Shown here: piece after piece, positions 34,551 to 43,668 of the stretch | How positions within the stretch are numbered: position 1 is the stretch's first letter | Layout: each line of letters begins with the position of its first letter | NCBI GenBank assembly: GCA_027627705.1 | Contig: CP091242.1 | Location: 1,910,677 to 1,974,676 of the forward strand | Reading direction: 5' to 3' | Origin: Hyphomonadaceae bacterium BL14 | GTDB taxonomy: Bacteria; Pseudomonadota; Alphaproteobacteria; Caulobacterales; Maricaulaceae | Length of the DNA stretch: 64,000 bases | Program-made: the position numbers and the translations under genes | Notes under the pieces: generated by a model | Seen by the model: only the letters and a program-made list of their open reading frames with translations | What the model was told of the DNA's origin: nothing | Database searches by the model: none

Positions 34551-35288
34551 CTAGCCCTTGAAGAAGGCCTCCACGTCGCGCACCAGCGAGTCCCGGGCCG
34601 CCGCGACGATCTGGGCACCCTTCTCCGGCGTCGCCTGGGAGGGGTCCGACCCGATGCGCCCGTCCGGGAAATTGCGCCGGTAGTCAGCGGCGTCCGTAAA
34701 CGAGCCTTCCGGCGCGATGGTCGGCGTCATGACCACATCCTTCCGGGCGTCCGGATACGCGTAATACGTCACCGCCACTTCCGACGCCGTGGCGTGGCTG
34801 CCATCGCCCACCGGGAAGATCGACTTGCACACCGGCATGACGCCCGGCAGCTCCCACCAGTTCATCTGGCGCAGCTTGTAGGGGCAGGCATCGCCATCCA
34901 TGGACCAGGCCGCATAGCTCTCGGCGAACGCCGCCGAGATGGTGGCGATATTGCCGCCATGACCGTTGAGGAAATAGATCCGGCGGAAGCCGTGGCGCAC
35001 CAGTGAATCGATCCAGTCATTGATCGCGGCAATCATGGTGGAGGGGCGCAGCGTCATCGAGCCGGGAAAGCCCAGATGGTGCTGGGCCACGCCCACATTG
35101 AAGGTCGGCCCCACCAGGAACCCGCCCGCATCACCCGCCTCGCGCGCAATGACTTCAGGGCAGATGGCGTCGGTGCCGATCAGCCCGTTGGGCCCATGCT
35201 GCTCGAACGAGCCGATGGGTATGACGATGCCTTTGGAGGTCTTGAGATGGGCCTCGATCTCGGGCCAGGACGCCTGTTGTAGCTGCAT
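34551..35288 (-). CDS. Creatininase-family amidohydrolase
   Basis: A 245-residue metal-dependent amidohydrolase of the creatininase/MftE superfamily. Metal-ligand motifs are visible: VIPIGSFEQHGPNG with Glu and His, TDAICPEVI with Asp, YFLNGHGGNIA with His, and a late SHATASEVAVTYY with Glu. AAGGGGAG upstream supports ATG 35288. Relatives include creatininase and mycofactocin peptidase MftE; no mycofactocin genes are adjacent, so the substrate stays open. Confidence 0.88.
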   Translation of the reverse strand: MQLQQASWPEIEAHLKTSKGIVIPIGSFEQHGPNGLIGTDAICPEVIAREAGDAGGFLVGPTFNVGVAQHHLGFPGSMTLRPSTMIAAINDWIDSLVRHGFRRIYFLNGHGGNIATISAAFAESYAAWSMDGDACPYKLRQMNWWELPGVMPVCKSIFPVGDGSHATASEVAVTYYAYPDARKDVVMTPTIAPEGSFTDAADYRRNFPDGRIGSDPSQATPEKGAQIVAAARDSLVRDVEAFFKG

Positions 35289-35378
35289 GGCGCTCCCCTT
35301 CACGCTGGGACGGACAATGCGCGCGACAGGACAACACGTCGGCGCGAAGCGCAAGCGGAGTGTTCAGGAAGGGGGGCT

Positions 35379-36005
35379 TCACCCCACCTCGATCACATCA
35401 CCCGCCTTCAGCACTTTCAGCAGCGCCACCAGATCATCGCGCGCAATCGCGATACAGCCTTCCGTGGGCCGGTAGTCCGGACTGGCGCAGTGCAGGAAGA
35501 TCGCCGAGCCCAGACCGGGGACCGGCGGGTCGTCATTATGGCCGAGCACCACCACGATGTCGTAGAGCCCGTCCTCGCGGGTCATCACCTCATGGCGGCC
35601 CGGCCAGGGCAGTCTGACAGGCCGGTTATAGGCGGGGTCCGCCGGGTCATCGCACCAGCCATCGTGGGGCCCGATGGGGTCCAGGACCAGCGCGGTGTCC
35701 GGACGGTCCAGCCGGTCCTCGCGCCACAGCGCGCGGCGCACCGTCCAGGCGCCGGTCGGGGTGGCACCGTCGCCCTCTCGCTTCAGGTCCGCCGCGATTC
35801 TACCCGAACGGCCGATGACGGCCTGCACAGGACCAAAACCGCCGCCCGCCAGAAACCCGGACGTGACGGCTGCGCCGCCTTCCGGGCCGGGTGTGACAGA
35901 TGGTGGGTGATCTTGACCCCTAAACGCCTCTTCATGACCCCGAAACGCGTCCTCATGACCCCGTGCCGGGCGGTTTTGGCACCATAAAAACCGGGCCTGG
36001 TCCAT
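35379..36005 (-). CDS. L,D-transpeptidase (YkuD-type)
   Basis: The frame gives up to 208 residues. The catalytic region IFLHCASPDYRPTEGCIAI contains the His and the Cys of the L,D-transpeptidase active site, and KREGDGATPTG and GHNDDPP are usual in this short subgroup. These enzymes cross-link or modify peptidoglycan through 3-3 bonds or attach proteins. No export signal is obvious. The start is uncertain: ATG 36005 adds an N-terminal tail with a tandem repeat (GHEDAFR GHEEAFR) and no clear ribosome site, and no later ATG exists before the domain. Confidence 0.8.
   Translation of the reverse strand: MDQARFLWCQNRPARGHEDAFRGHEEAFRGQDHPPSVTPGPEGGAAVTSGFLAGGGFGPVQAVIGRSGRIAADLKREGDGATPTGAWTVRRALWREDRLDRPDTALVLDPIGPHDGWCDDPADPAYNRPVRLPWPGRHEVMTREDGLYDIVVVLGHNDDPPVPGLGSAIFLHCASPDYRPTEGCIAIARDDLVALLKVLKAGDVIEVG
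35914..35962. repeat. 21-base tandem repeat in the transpeptidase N-terminal region
   Basis: Two 21-base copies beginning TGACCCC (35914-35934 and 35935-35955) differ at four positions, followed by a third partial copy, TGACCCC, to 35962. In the transpeptidase frame they encode GHEDAFR and GHEEAFR. Confidence 0.85.
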
Positions 36006-36191
36006 ATCTGTCCCCCTAATGCGGCGCTGCTATCCCCGCCGCTATCACGCAAAGTTTGACACCGCTCACCCATGCGTCAATCGCCCCGCGCCGCGCCTTG
36101 CGGTAGTGAGCCGCCGACCGCCCGCGCTTGCGCCGGGCGGCGGAACAGGCAAGGCTGGCGGCTCCATCGTCCGGCCAGGGGAGCGCCCGCC

Positions 36192-36875
36192 ATGACGACC
36201 CACACCATTCTTCTGGTTGATGATGACGATCTCCTGCGCGAGGCGCTGGCCGAGCAGTTCGGCTTCGAGGACGGGTTCGCCGTCCTGACCGCCGACGCGG
36301 CCAAACCCGGCATGGAGCTGGCCAAATCCGAGCCGGTGGACCTGATCATCCTCGATGTCGGCCTGCCGGATATGGACGGTCGGGAGGCCTGCCGCCATTT
36401 GCGCAAGGCCGGGATAAGCACGCCGATCATTTTGTTGACCGCCCAGTCTGGCGACGCCGATCACGTGCTGGGATTGCGGTCGGGTGCCGATGATTTTCTG
36501 GCCAAACCGATCTCCTTCGTGGTGCTGCTCGAACGGGTGAACACCCAGCTCAAGCGCCATCAGGCCAGCGAGGATGCGGTGCTGCCGCTGGGCCCCTACC
36601 GGTTCAAGCCGGCGATGAAGCTGCTGCTCACCACCGAGGACAAAAAGATCCGCCTGACCGAGAAAGAGACCAGCATTCTCAGATATTTGTACCGCGCCAG
36701 CGGCAAGCCGGTCGCGCGTGAGGAGCTGCTGGACCAGGTCTGGGGCTATCACCGCGAGGCCAATACCCACACGCTGGAAACCCATGTCTACCGGCTGCGC
36801 CAGAAGATCGAGCCCGACCCCCAGAACGCCCGCCTGCTGATCACCGAAACCGGCGGCTACCGCCTGCAAATCTAG
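36192..36875 (+). CDS. OmpR-family response regulator
   Basis: A 227-residue two-component regulator. The receiver domain has the acidic pocket (DDDD at 10-13), the phosphorylation site D55 in LIILDVGLPDMDG, and K105 in LAKPIS. The C-terminal winged helix shows RLTEKETSILRYLYR and THTLETHVYRLRQKIEPD. ATG 36192 gives the expected N terminus. No histidine kinase is nearby, so it is an orphan regulator with unknown partner and targets. Confidence 0.93.
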   Translation: MTTHTILLVDDDDLLREALAEQFGFEDGFAVLTADAAKPGMELAKSEPVDLIILDVGLPDMDGREACRHLRKAGISTPIILLTAQSGDADHVLGLRSGADDFLAKPISFVVLLERVNTQLKRHQASEDAVLPLGPYRFKPAMKLLLTTEDKKIRLTEKETSILRYLYRASGKPVAREELLDQVWGYHREANTHTLETHVYRLRQKIEPDPQNARLLITETGGYRLQI

Positions 36876-36888
36876 GGACTTAGGGCGC

Positions 36889-37500
36889 TCAGTCCCTTTT
36901 CCCTTGCCGGATCAATATGGCCATCTGGCTGGCGCCGCCAATATCTGGATCGACGCCCCCCATGTCCTGAAAGCCGGCGCCATAACCGGCCCGGCGCGCC
37001 ACGCGCCGCGCCCAGTCGCGAAACTGCGCCCGGCTCCATTCAAACCGGTGTTCGGGATGGCGGAAGCGGTGGTCCGGCACGCCCAGACGCGCATTGTATT
37101 CGGCGTTGGGGGTGGTCAGGATCAATGCGGGCGGGCGCGCCTCGTGCAGGATGCGCCGCTCCAGCCGGCCGAGCTCGGCGGGCGCCAGATGCTCGATGAC
37201 CTCCACCATGACCACACAATCTGCCTCGCCGATCCAGCGCCCGGCTTCGATCAGCGTATCATGGCGCAAGGTGACGCGCGCCTGCGCGTCCGGTCCCGCC
37301 TGCGCCAGGCGCGCCGCCAGCGCGTCCAGCCGCGCACGGCTGATCTCCACACCGGTGATGTGCTCGATGGCCTCATCCTGCGCCAGACGGATCAGGAAAT
37401 CGCCATCCCCGCAGCCCAGATCGGCGATGCGCCGCGCGCCCAACGCCCGCAGGGCATCGTGCACGGCGTCAAGGCGCTCTGTGTGCAGGGGTGTGGGCAT
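36889..37500 (-). CDS. Hen1-like 3'-terminal RNA ribose 2'-O-methyltransferase domain protein
   Basis: A 203-residue protein that matches the methyltransferase domain of Hen1. The SAM motif is IADLGCGDGDFL (residues 25-36). The metal-binding signature is EVIEH with E100, E103 and H104, followed by RFRHPEHRFEW with H148 or H151 as fourth ligand. TTPNAEYNA and SQMAIL are also Hen1-specific. Bacterial Hen1 usually carries an extra N-terminal domain and pairs with Pnkp in RNA repair; both are missing here. GGAAG upstream supports ATG 37500. Activity on RNA is inferred from family residues only. Confidence 0.82.
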   Translation of the reverse strand: MPTPLHTERLDAVHDALRALGARRIADLGCGDGDFLIRLAQDEAIEHITGVEISRARLDALAARLAQAGPDAQARVTLRHDTLIEAGRWIGEADCVVMVEVIEHLAPAELGRLERRILHEARPPALILTTPNAEYNARLGVPDHRFRHPEHRFEWSRAQFRDWARRVARRAGYGAGFQDMGGVDPDIGGASQMAILIRQGKRD

Positions 37501-37542
37501 GGGCGGCTTCCGTTCAGTGCGGCGGGGTCTATAACACGCGCC

Positions 37543-38226
37543 ATGTCCACGCCCGCACCCCCGGAGGCAGCCCTCGGGGCAGCCGCGCCCGCCCGCTGCC
37601 CGGTCTGCCGCGCGCGGGCAACAATCCCCTTTGCCAGCGTGGACGGGACGGATTACGGGCGCTGCCATGCGTGTGCAGCGATTTTCATGAATGCGCGCCA
37701 TCACCTCCCGCGCGAGGCCGAGCACGCCCAATACCGCCTGCACCGGAACCACCCTTATGATCCGGGCTATCGCCAATTTCTGTCGAAGCTGGCGGACCCG
37801 CTCATGGCGCGGCTCAAGCCGGGATCAAGCGGGCTCGACTATGGCTGCGGGCCGGGTCCGGCGCTGGCGGCCATGCTCAGCGAAGCCGGACACGCCATGG
37901 CGCTGTACGATCCGCTCTTCGCGCCGGACCGCACCGTGCTGAACGCGCACTATGACTTTGTCACCTGCAGCGAAACCGCCGAGCATTTCCACGATCCCTG
38001 GACCGAGTTCGAGTCACTCGCCGGCCTCCTGAAACCCGGTGGCTGGCTGGGCGTGATGACGGGCTTTCTGACCGATGACATCGCCTTCGCCCGCTGGCAC
38101 TACCGCCTCGACCCCACCCATGTCGTATTCTATGGGGAAGCCACCCTGCGCCATGTGGCGGCGCGGCTGGGCCTGGAGATAGACGTTCCGGTCAAGGACG
38201 TGGCCTTGATGCGCAAGCGCGGGTAG
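37543..38226 (+). CDS. SAM-dependent methyltransferase with N-terminal zinc ribbon
   Basis: A 227-residue protein. The N terminus has a CPVC...CHAC pair (residues about 19-43), likely a zinc ribbon. The methyltransferase domain has LDYGCGPGPAL as motif I and SETAEHFHDPWTEF, then LLKPGGWLGVMT. This resembles the methyltransferase_23 group. It is divergent from the Hen1-like gene with 42 bases between, so the two may share a promoter region. Substrate unknown. Confidence 0.85.
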   Translation: MSTPAPPEAALGAAAPARCPVCRARATIPFASVDGTDYGRCHACAAIFMNARHHLPREAEHAQYRLHRNHPYDPGYRQFLSKLADPLMARLKPGSSGLDYGCGPGPALAAMLSEAGHAMALYDPLFAPDRTVLNAHYDFVTCSETAEHFHDPWTEFESLAGLLKPGGWLGVMTGFLTDDIAFARWHYRLDPTHVVFYGEATLRHVAARLGLEIDVPVKDVALMRKRG

Positions 38227-38252
38227 TTTTGGGTCTCTGAGTGCGAGGGCAG

Positions 38253-38735
38253 ATGAGCAGCGTCGAAGCAATACGGTTTCGCAAAGTCCTGGATCTGGAT
38301 GACCTGGCCCGGCCTGTCTGGCCGGATGGCCTGCGTCCGGAGCCCTTCACTCCAACCCGCCACGCCATCAAGGCGTGCCGCCTGCTCAACGACGCCTACC
38401 GCACAGGAGGCGGTGCGGTGCGGCCCTATGATGAATGGTGGCCCCAGCTGCGCGATGACAGCGAGTATGACCCGGCACTCTGTTTTGTCGTCATGGACGC
38501 GGACGGCGATGAAATCGCCGGTTTCGCTCAGTGCTGGACGTCCGCCTTCGTCAAGGACATCGCCGTCGCTGAACGCTGGCGGCGAACAGGACTCGGGACC
38601 GCCATCATGCAGGCCGTGTTCTGCGCGTTCGCAGAACGTAAAGCGCCCTTCGTTGATCTGAAGGTCGAAAGCACCAACCCGCACGGCGCGGTGCAACTTT
38701 ACCAGTCTCTCGGCATGGAACGCCTGGGCGACTAG
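38253..38735 (+). CDS. GNAT-family N-acetyltransferase
   Basis: A 160-residue acetyltransferase. The acetyl-CoA site is visible as VKDIAVAERWRRTGLGTAIMQ (the R/Q-x-x-G-x-G/A pattern is RRTGLG), followed by the C-terminal VESTNPHGAVQLYQSLGMER, typical of GNAT. The first 60 residues are substrate-specific and do not indicate a target. GAGGGCAG upstream supports the ATG. Confidence 0.9.
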   Translation: MSSVEAIRFRKVLDLDDLARPVWPDGLRPEPFTPTRHAIKACRLLNDAYRTGGGAVRPYDEWWPQLRDDSEYDPALCFVVMDADGDEIAGFAQCWTSAFVKDIAVAERWRRTGLGTAIMQAVFCAFAERKAPFVDLKVESTNPHGAVQLYQSLGMERLGD

Positions 38736-38770
38736 GGTTCGACCGCCAGCCTACCACCCGGCATGCACCC

Positions 38771-40276
38771 CTACCCCATCGTCGGGATCACGAAGGCCTG
38801 ATCCGTCACTTCGCCGGTGGGCCAGCGCTGGGTGACGGTCTTGATCTTGGTGAAGAAGCGCACGCCTTCCATGCCATGCTGGTTGGTATCGCCGAAGGCC
38901 GAGCGCTTCCAGCCGCCAAACGTGTGGTAGGCCACCGGCACCGGGATCGGCACGTTCACGCCGACCATGCCGACATTGACCTTGGAGGCGAACTCACGCG
39001 CCGCCAGGCCGTTGCGTGTGAAGATCGCCACGCCATTGCCATAGGGATGCTCGCTGGGCAGGCGCGCGGCTTCTTCAAGGTCGTTGGCACGCACGATCTG
39101 AAGAACGGGGCCGAAAATCTCTTCCTGATAGGAGCGCATGTCCGCGCGCACCTTGTCGAACAGGCTCGGCCCGATGAAGAAGCCGTTCTCATAGCCCTGC
39201 AGGGAGAAGCCACGCCCGTCCACGACCAGCTCGGCACCCTCATCCACGCCCATCTGGATATAGCTTTCCACCCGCGCCTTGTGAGCGGCGGAGACCACCG
39301 GGCCGTAGGCCGCATCGGGATCGGTGGAGGCACCCGGGACCAGTTTCTCGATCTCCGGCAGGAGTTTCCCGATCAGCGCGTCGGCGGTCTTGTCGCCCAC
39401 CGGGACCGCCACGGGCAGGGCCATACAGCGCTCGCCGGCCGAGCCGAAGGCCGCGCCAATGAGATCGCGCACCACCTGGTCGAGATCGGCGTCGGGCAGG
39501 ATGATGGCGTGGTTCTTGGCACCGCCCATGGCCTGCACGCGTTTGCCGTTCTGCGCGCCGGTGACATAGACGTACTGGGCGATATCCGACGAGCCGACAA
39601 AGCTGACCGCCTTGATGTCAGGGTGGTGCAGGATGGCGTCAACCGCTTCCTTGTCACCGTGGACGACGTTCAGAATGCCGTCGGGCAGGCCGGCCTCCTG
39701 CATCAGCTCGGCCAGACGCAGCGGCACGCTGGGGTCTTTTTCCGACGGCTTGAGGATGAAGGCGTTGCCGCACGCGATGGCCACACCGAACATCCACATC
39801 GGGATCATGGCGGGAAAGTTGAACGGGGTGATGCCTGCCGCCACGCCCAGCGGCTGGCGCATGGAATAGACATCGATGCCGGGACCGGCGCCTTCGGTGT
39901 ACTCGCCCTTCATCAGGTGCGGTACGCCGCAGGCGAACTCGATCACTTCCAGTCCGCGCTGGATATCGCCCTTGGCGTCGGCGACCACCTTGCCGTGCTC
40001 GGTGGCCAGGAGCCAGGCCAGATCATCGATCTCGCGCTCCATCAGCTCCTTGAAACGGAACAGGACCCGCGCGCGCTTCTGGGGATTGGTGGCAGCCCAG
40101 GCCGGCTGGGCGGCTTTGGCGGCGGCCACGGCCTGGCCGAGCTCTGCAGCGCTGGCCAGCCCCACGCGCGCCTGCACCACGCCGGTATTGGGATCAAACA
40201 CATCGCCATAGCGGCCCGACGTCCCGTCAACGCGCTGGCCATTGATGAAGTGGGGAATCTCGCGGGGGCCGGACAT
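38771..40276 (-). CDS. mmsA: Methylmalonate-semialdehyde dehydrogenase (acylating)
   Basis: Converts (S)-methylmalonate semialdehyde to propionyl-CoA in valine degradation, using NAD+ and CoA. The 501-residue aldehyde dehydrogenase has the family marks HFINGQRVDGTSGR at the start, PFNFPAMIPMWMF, and the catalytic Cys in GSAGERCMALP near residue 285. The lack of the usual general-base Glu region and the VQAMGGAKNHAI sequence fit MmsA rather than other ALDHs. No other valine genes are adjacent. Confidence 0.95.
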   Translation of the reverse strand: MSGPREIPHFINGQRVDGTSGRYGDVFDPNTGVVQARVGLASAAELGQAVAAAKAAQPAWAATNPQKRARVLFRFKELMEREIDDLAWLLATEHGKVVADAKGDIQRGLEVIEFACGVPHLMKGEYTEGAGPGIDVYSMRQPLGVAAGITPFNFPAMIPMWMFGVAIACGNAFILKPSEKDPSVPLRLAELMQEAGLPDGILNVVHGDKEAVDAILHHPDIKAVSFVGSSDIAQYVYVTGAQNGKRVQAMGGAKNHAIILPDADLDQVVRDLIGAAFGSAGERCMALPVAVPVGDKTADALIGKLLPEIEKLVPGASTDPDAAYGPVVSAAHKARVESYIQMGVDEGAELVVDGRGFSLQGYENGFFIGPSLFDKVRADMRSYQEEIFGPVLQIVRANDLEEAARLPSEHPYGNGVAIFTRNGLAAREFASKVNVGMVGVNVPIPVPVAYHTFGGWKRSAFGDTNQHGMEGVRFFTKIKTVTQRWPTGEVTDQAFVIPTMG

Positions 40277-40393
40277 GGGGCTTCCTCCTTGCGCCGCCTC
40301 TGGCGGGCGGCGTCTTTGGGTCTGTGAGATGGTTATCCGGGCCGGTTTAGCCGCTGGCAGCGCGTCTTGTCGAGGCTGCGGGCAGGCCTGCGC

Positions 40394-40744
40394 TCAGCGG
40401 CGCGACAGCCGGGCCCTGACCCCGCCTGCAGTCTCACCAGTCCAGCCACGGCGATCGTCCGGGGCCGCTGTCAGCAGGACGCCGCCCATGCCATCAAACA
40501 GGGTCAGAACGCTGTCTGCTGTGTTGAGACGCCAGAACGCCGCCTCATCCAGCCCCGCCGGGCAATCGGGGAAGGCCAGCACCAGGCCGGCCGCGCCATC
40601 CAGGGCGACCAGCGATCCTTCCGGCGCGGCGCTCGGCGCATCCAGCACGACGCGGCACACCCGCCCCTCAAGGCTCAACTCATAGGATCCGGGCGCCTCG
40701 GCAGTGGACAGAAGGGCGGCAGAGGCGATGGCGGCGAGGATCAT
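40394..40744 (-). CDS. Small exported protein, possibly AprI/Inh protease inhibitor family
   Basis: A 116-residue protein with signal peptide MILAAIASAALLSTAEA. The mature part reads YELSLEGRVCRVVLDAP, LVLAFPDCPAG, AFWRLNTADSVLTLFDGMGGVLLTA, a beta-barrel-like pattern with two cysteines that resembles AprI/Inh inhibitors of serralysin-type metalloproteases. No such protease is in the window, so the assignment is moderate. TTGGAG upstream supports ATG 40744. Confidence 0.55.
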   Translation of the reverse strand: MILAAIASAALLSTAEAPGSYELSLEGRVCRVVLDAPSAAPEGSLVALDGAAGLVLAFPDCPAGLDEAAFWRLNTADSVLTLFDGMGGVLLTAAPDDRRGWTGETAGGVRARLSRR

Positions 40745-40819
40745 GGGCTGCTCCAAGGGCTGGCGCATGATGCTACGGCGCGACCGTGCCCGGTGTCGAG
40801 GCGCGTGGGACGCCACGCC

Positions 40820-41542
40820 TCACAAAGCCTGCTGATTGACCCGCGCCATCAAGGCCTCAGCGGTTTCCTTGCGCTCGGAATACCGGTCCACGAGATAATC
40901 AGCACACTCGCGCGTCAGCAGGGTGAACTTGACCAGCTCCTCCATCACATCAACGATCCGGTCATAATAGGGCGACGGCCGCATGCGGCCGTCCGGGCCG
41001 AATTCCTGCCAGGCCTTGGCGATGGAAGACTGGTTGGGGATAGTGATCAGGCGCATCCAGCGGCCCAGCACGCGCAGCTGATTGACCGCATTGAAGCTCT
41101 GTGAGCCCCCACAGACCTGCATCACCGCCAACGTCTTGCCCTGGGTGGGCCGCACGGCACCCAGCGAGAGCGGGATCCAGTCGATCTGGCTCTTCATGAC
41201 ACCTGTCATCGCACCATGGCGTTCGGGACTGGACCACACCATGCCCTCGCACCAGGTCACCAGCGCGCGCAGCTCGGCCACCTTGGGGTGGCTGGCCTCC
41301 GTGTCGTCGGGCAAGGGCAGGCCGGACGGATTGAAGAAGCGCGTCTCCGCGCCGAGCCGCTCCAGAATGCGCGCGCCCTCCTCGGCGGCCAAACGGCTAT
41401 AGGATACGTCCCTCAGCGATCCGTAGAGCAGCAGGATGCGCGGCCGGTGGCTAGCGCGCACGGGCGGGGACAGACGGTCCATCTCCGGCGCGCGGAAGGC
41501 GTCTTCGTCCATTTGCGGTGTGTCGTTCAGATCAGCCGCCAT
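40820..41542 (-). CDS. arsH: ArsH flavoprotein
   Basis: An NADPH-dependent FMN reductase linked to oxidation of trivalent organoarsenicals. The 240-residue protein has the FMN phosphate loop [16 protein letters not shown], the conserved [22 protein letters not shown], and [17 protein letters not shown], all typical of ArsH. It is the last gene of the arsC-acr3-arsH unit, starting four bases after acr3. Confidence 0.96.
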   Translation of the reverse strand: MAADLNDTPQMDEDAFRAPEMDRLSPPVRASHRPRILLLYGSLRDVSYSRLAAEEGARILERLGAETRFFNPSGLPLPDDTEASHPKVAELRALVTWCEGMVWSSPERHGAMTGVMKSQIDWIPLSLGAVRPTQGKTLAVMQVCGGSQSFNAVNQLRVLGRWMRLITIPNQSSIAKAWQEFGPDGRMRPSPYYDRIVDVMEELVKFTLLTRECADYLVDRYSERKETAEALMARVNQQAL

Positions 41543-41546
41543 GACC

Positions 41547-42617
41547 TCACCCCTCCGGGAAAAAACGCCGCGTGCGGTTGGCCAGCGCGACCAGCGAGAG
41601 CATCACCGGCACCTCCACCAGCACGCCCACCACGGTGGCGAGCGCGGCGCCGGAATTGACCCCGAACATGACGATGGCCACCGCCACGGCGAGCTCGAAG
41701 AAGTTCGATGTACCGATCAGCGCGCAGGGCGCGGCGATGCGGTGGGGCGTCTTCCACGCCCAGGCCGCCACATAGGCGATGGCGAAAATGCCATAGGCCT
41801 GGATGAGCAGCGGCACCGCAATCATGGCGATGACCAGCGGACGTTCCAGGATTACATCGCCCTGAAAGCCGAACAGCAAAACCACCGTGGCGATCAGCCC
41901 GATGACCGAGGCCGGTTTGACCCGTCCGGTGAAGGCGGCCACCCGCGCCTCGCCATCCGGCCTGGCCAGCCCGCGCGTCAGCCACAGCCGCGTCGCAATA
42001 CCGGCGGCCAGCGGGATCACTACATACAGCACCGTCGACAGGATCAGCGTGTCCCAGGGCACGGCGATATCGGTGACCCCCAGCAGGATCGCCACCAGCG
42101 GCGCGAAGGCGAACACCATGATGACGTCATTGGCCGCCACCTGCACCAGCGTGTAATTCGGGTCGCCTTTGGTGAGCTGGGACCACACGAACACCATGGC
42201 GGTGCATGGCGCGGCGCCCAAAAGGATCAGTCCGGCAATGTATTGTGTGGCGTCTTCGGGCTCGATGAAGGGTGCAAAGACAAACTCGAAGAACACCACT
42301 GCCAGAGCCGCCATGGAAAAAGGCTTGATCAACCAGTTTACGACGAGGGTGATGACCAACCCTTTGGGCTTGTCACTCACCCGGGCGAGGCTGGTGAAGT
42401 CCACGCTGATCATCATCGGGTAGACCATGGCCCAGATTAGCACCGCCACAGGCAGGTTCACCGAGGCGTATTCCAGCCCCGCCAGCCCATTGAACGCGCC
42501 AGGAAACACATAGCCCAGCCCGACCCCGGCCAGGATCGCCAGCGCCACCCAGACCGAGAGCCATTTTTCAAACAGGCCGATCCCGGCGGCGGGCTTGTCC
42601 TGGGCGATATCGGTCAT
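41547..42617 (-). CDS. acr3: ACR3-type arsenite efflux transporter
   Basis: A 356-residue inner-membrane carrier with ten hydrophobic helices that exports arsenite using the proton motive force. The central [18 protein letters not shown] contains the conserved Cys, and [12 protein letters not shown] and [12 protein letters not shown] are other ACR3 marks. It is in the ACR3 (BASS-related) family rather than E. coli ArsB. It overlaps arsC by ATGA. Confidence 0.96.
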   Translation of the reverse strand: MTDIAQDKPAAGIGLFEKWLSVWVALAILAGVGLGYVFPGAFNGLAGLEYASVNLPVAVLIWAMVYPMMISVDFTSLARVSDKPKGLVITLVVNWLIKPFSMAALAVVFFEFVFAPFIEPEDATQYIAGLILLGAAPCTAMVFVWSQLTKGDPNYTLVQVAANDVIMVFAFAPLVAILLGVTDIAVPWDTLILSTVLYVVIPLAAGIATRLWLTRGLARPDGEARVAAFTGRVKPASVIGLIATVVLLFGFQGDVILERPLVIAMIAVPLLIQAYGIFAIAYVAAWAWKTPHRIAAPCALIGTSNFFELAVAVAIVMFGVNSGAALATVVGVLVEVPVMLSLVALANRTRRFFPEG

Positions 42618-43096
42618 GAACAGGCCTCATGGGCGGCTTTGAGGGCGGCGCTCAGCGCCTTGGGATCGTGCGGGCCGGCACCCGAGGCCAGCACATGCCG
42701 GACGCGCGCGTCCAGCGCCGCATACGTCGCCTCAAAGGCCGCGCGGCAGGTGTCCGGATCATCGATATGGGCCGGATCTGGCAGGCCCCAGTGGGCGCGG
42801 GACGGCGCGCCGGGCCAGACCGGGCAGGGCTCGCTGGCCGCTGAATCGCATACCGTGATCACAGCATCCATGACCGGCGCGCCCGGCACCTCGAACTCAT
42901 CCCAGCGCTTGGAGCGGAAGCCGGAGATGTCATGACCATGGCGCGCCAGCGTGGCGAGCGCCTCGGGGTGCGGCTGCCCCTTGGGATTGGACCCGGCGGA
43001 GAAGGCGGTGACGCGCCCCTCCCCCAGCGCGGCGAACAGCGCCTCGCCCAGGATCGATCGCGCCGAATTGCCCGTGCACAGGATCAGAACATTCAT
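42614..43096 (-). CDS. arsC: Arsenate reductase, thioredoxin-type
   Basis: Reduces arsenate to arsenite for export. The 160-residue protein has the low-molecular-weight-phosphatase-like loop LCTGNSARS at residues 6-14, the SAGSNPKGQ segment and the redox pair CDSAASEPC near 83-91. This is the type that uses thioredoxin. ATG 43096 is chosen because it leads straight into MNVLILC. It is the first gene of the operon, downstream of the operator shared with arsR. Confidence 0.93.
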   Translation of the reverse strand: MNVLILCTGNSARSILGEALFAALGEGRVTAFSAGSNPKGQPHPEALATLARHGHDISGFRSKRWDEFEVPGAPVMDAVITVCDSAASEPCPVWPGAPSRAHWGLPDPAHIDDPDTCRAAFEATYAALDARVRHVLASGAGPHDPKALSAALKAAHEACS

Positions 43097-43140
43097 CGCA
43101 CGCCCCGCCATCAAACCGGTTTTGCCGCTCATGAGAGACC

Positions 43141-43182
43141 GTGATACGATCCTCATTTCAATATTTCAAGAGATATTGAAAT
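43141..43182. promoter_or_regulatory. ArsR operator and arsC promoter
   Basis: ATTTCAATAT (43155-43164) and ATATTGAAAT (43173-43182) are a perfect 10-base inverted repeat with an 8-base spacer. On the minus strand TTGAAA (43169-43164) and TATCAC (43146-43141) lie 17 bases apart, a good promoter for arsC. The repeat covers its -35 box, so ArsR binding would block it. Confidence 0.75.
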
Positions 43183-43206
43183 GGGCACTGAAACGAGAGA
43201 AGGCGC

Positions 43207-43557
43207 ATGACCGCAGATACGCTCGCAACAGGCCCTGAGGCCCTCACCGGCCAGGCCTCCGCCCGCCTGGGCGCACTGGCGCACGAGACGCGGCTGACTG
43301 TATTTCGCGCCTTGATGCGCGCCGGTCCCGGAGGGCTGGCGGCGGGGGCGCTGGCCGATGCGGCGCAGGTCAGCGCGTCCAATCTGTCATCCCATCTGAA
43401 CGTCCTGCTGGGTGCCGGGCTGGTCACGGTGCGCCGGGACGGGCGCCAGCGCATCTATGCGCCGGACCTTGACGCCGTGCGCGAGCTTCTGGGCTTTCTG
43501 GTCAATGAATGCTGCCAGGGCGCGCCGGAAGTGTGTGGCGGTCTGGTACGCTGCTGA
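43207..43557 (+). CDS. arsR: ArsR-family arsenic-responsive repressor
   Basis: A 116-residue winged-helix repressor. The DNA-binding part is AQVSASNLSSHLNVLLGAGLVTVRRDGRQRIYAP. Arsenite-binding cysteines are likely those of NECCQGAPEVCGG near the C terminus, the location seen in the alphaproteobacterial-type ArsR with C-terminal site. It is divergent from arsC and should repress both sides through the 43155-43182 repeat. Confidence 0.93.
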   Translation: MTADTLATGPEALTGQASARLGALAHETRLTVFRALMRAGPGGLAAGALADAAQVSASNLSSHLNVLLGAGLVTVRRDGRQRIYAPDLDAVRELLGFLVNECCQGAPEVCGGLVRC

Positions 43558-43668
43558 CCAGGCGGGACGGGGCCAGTCCGGGCGCCGGCCTGATTGACCC
43601 TGTCGCCGGGCTGTCATAGGGGCAGGGTAGACAGTCTGCCCCGCCGCGGATCCAGCCAGGATATCATC

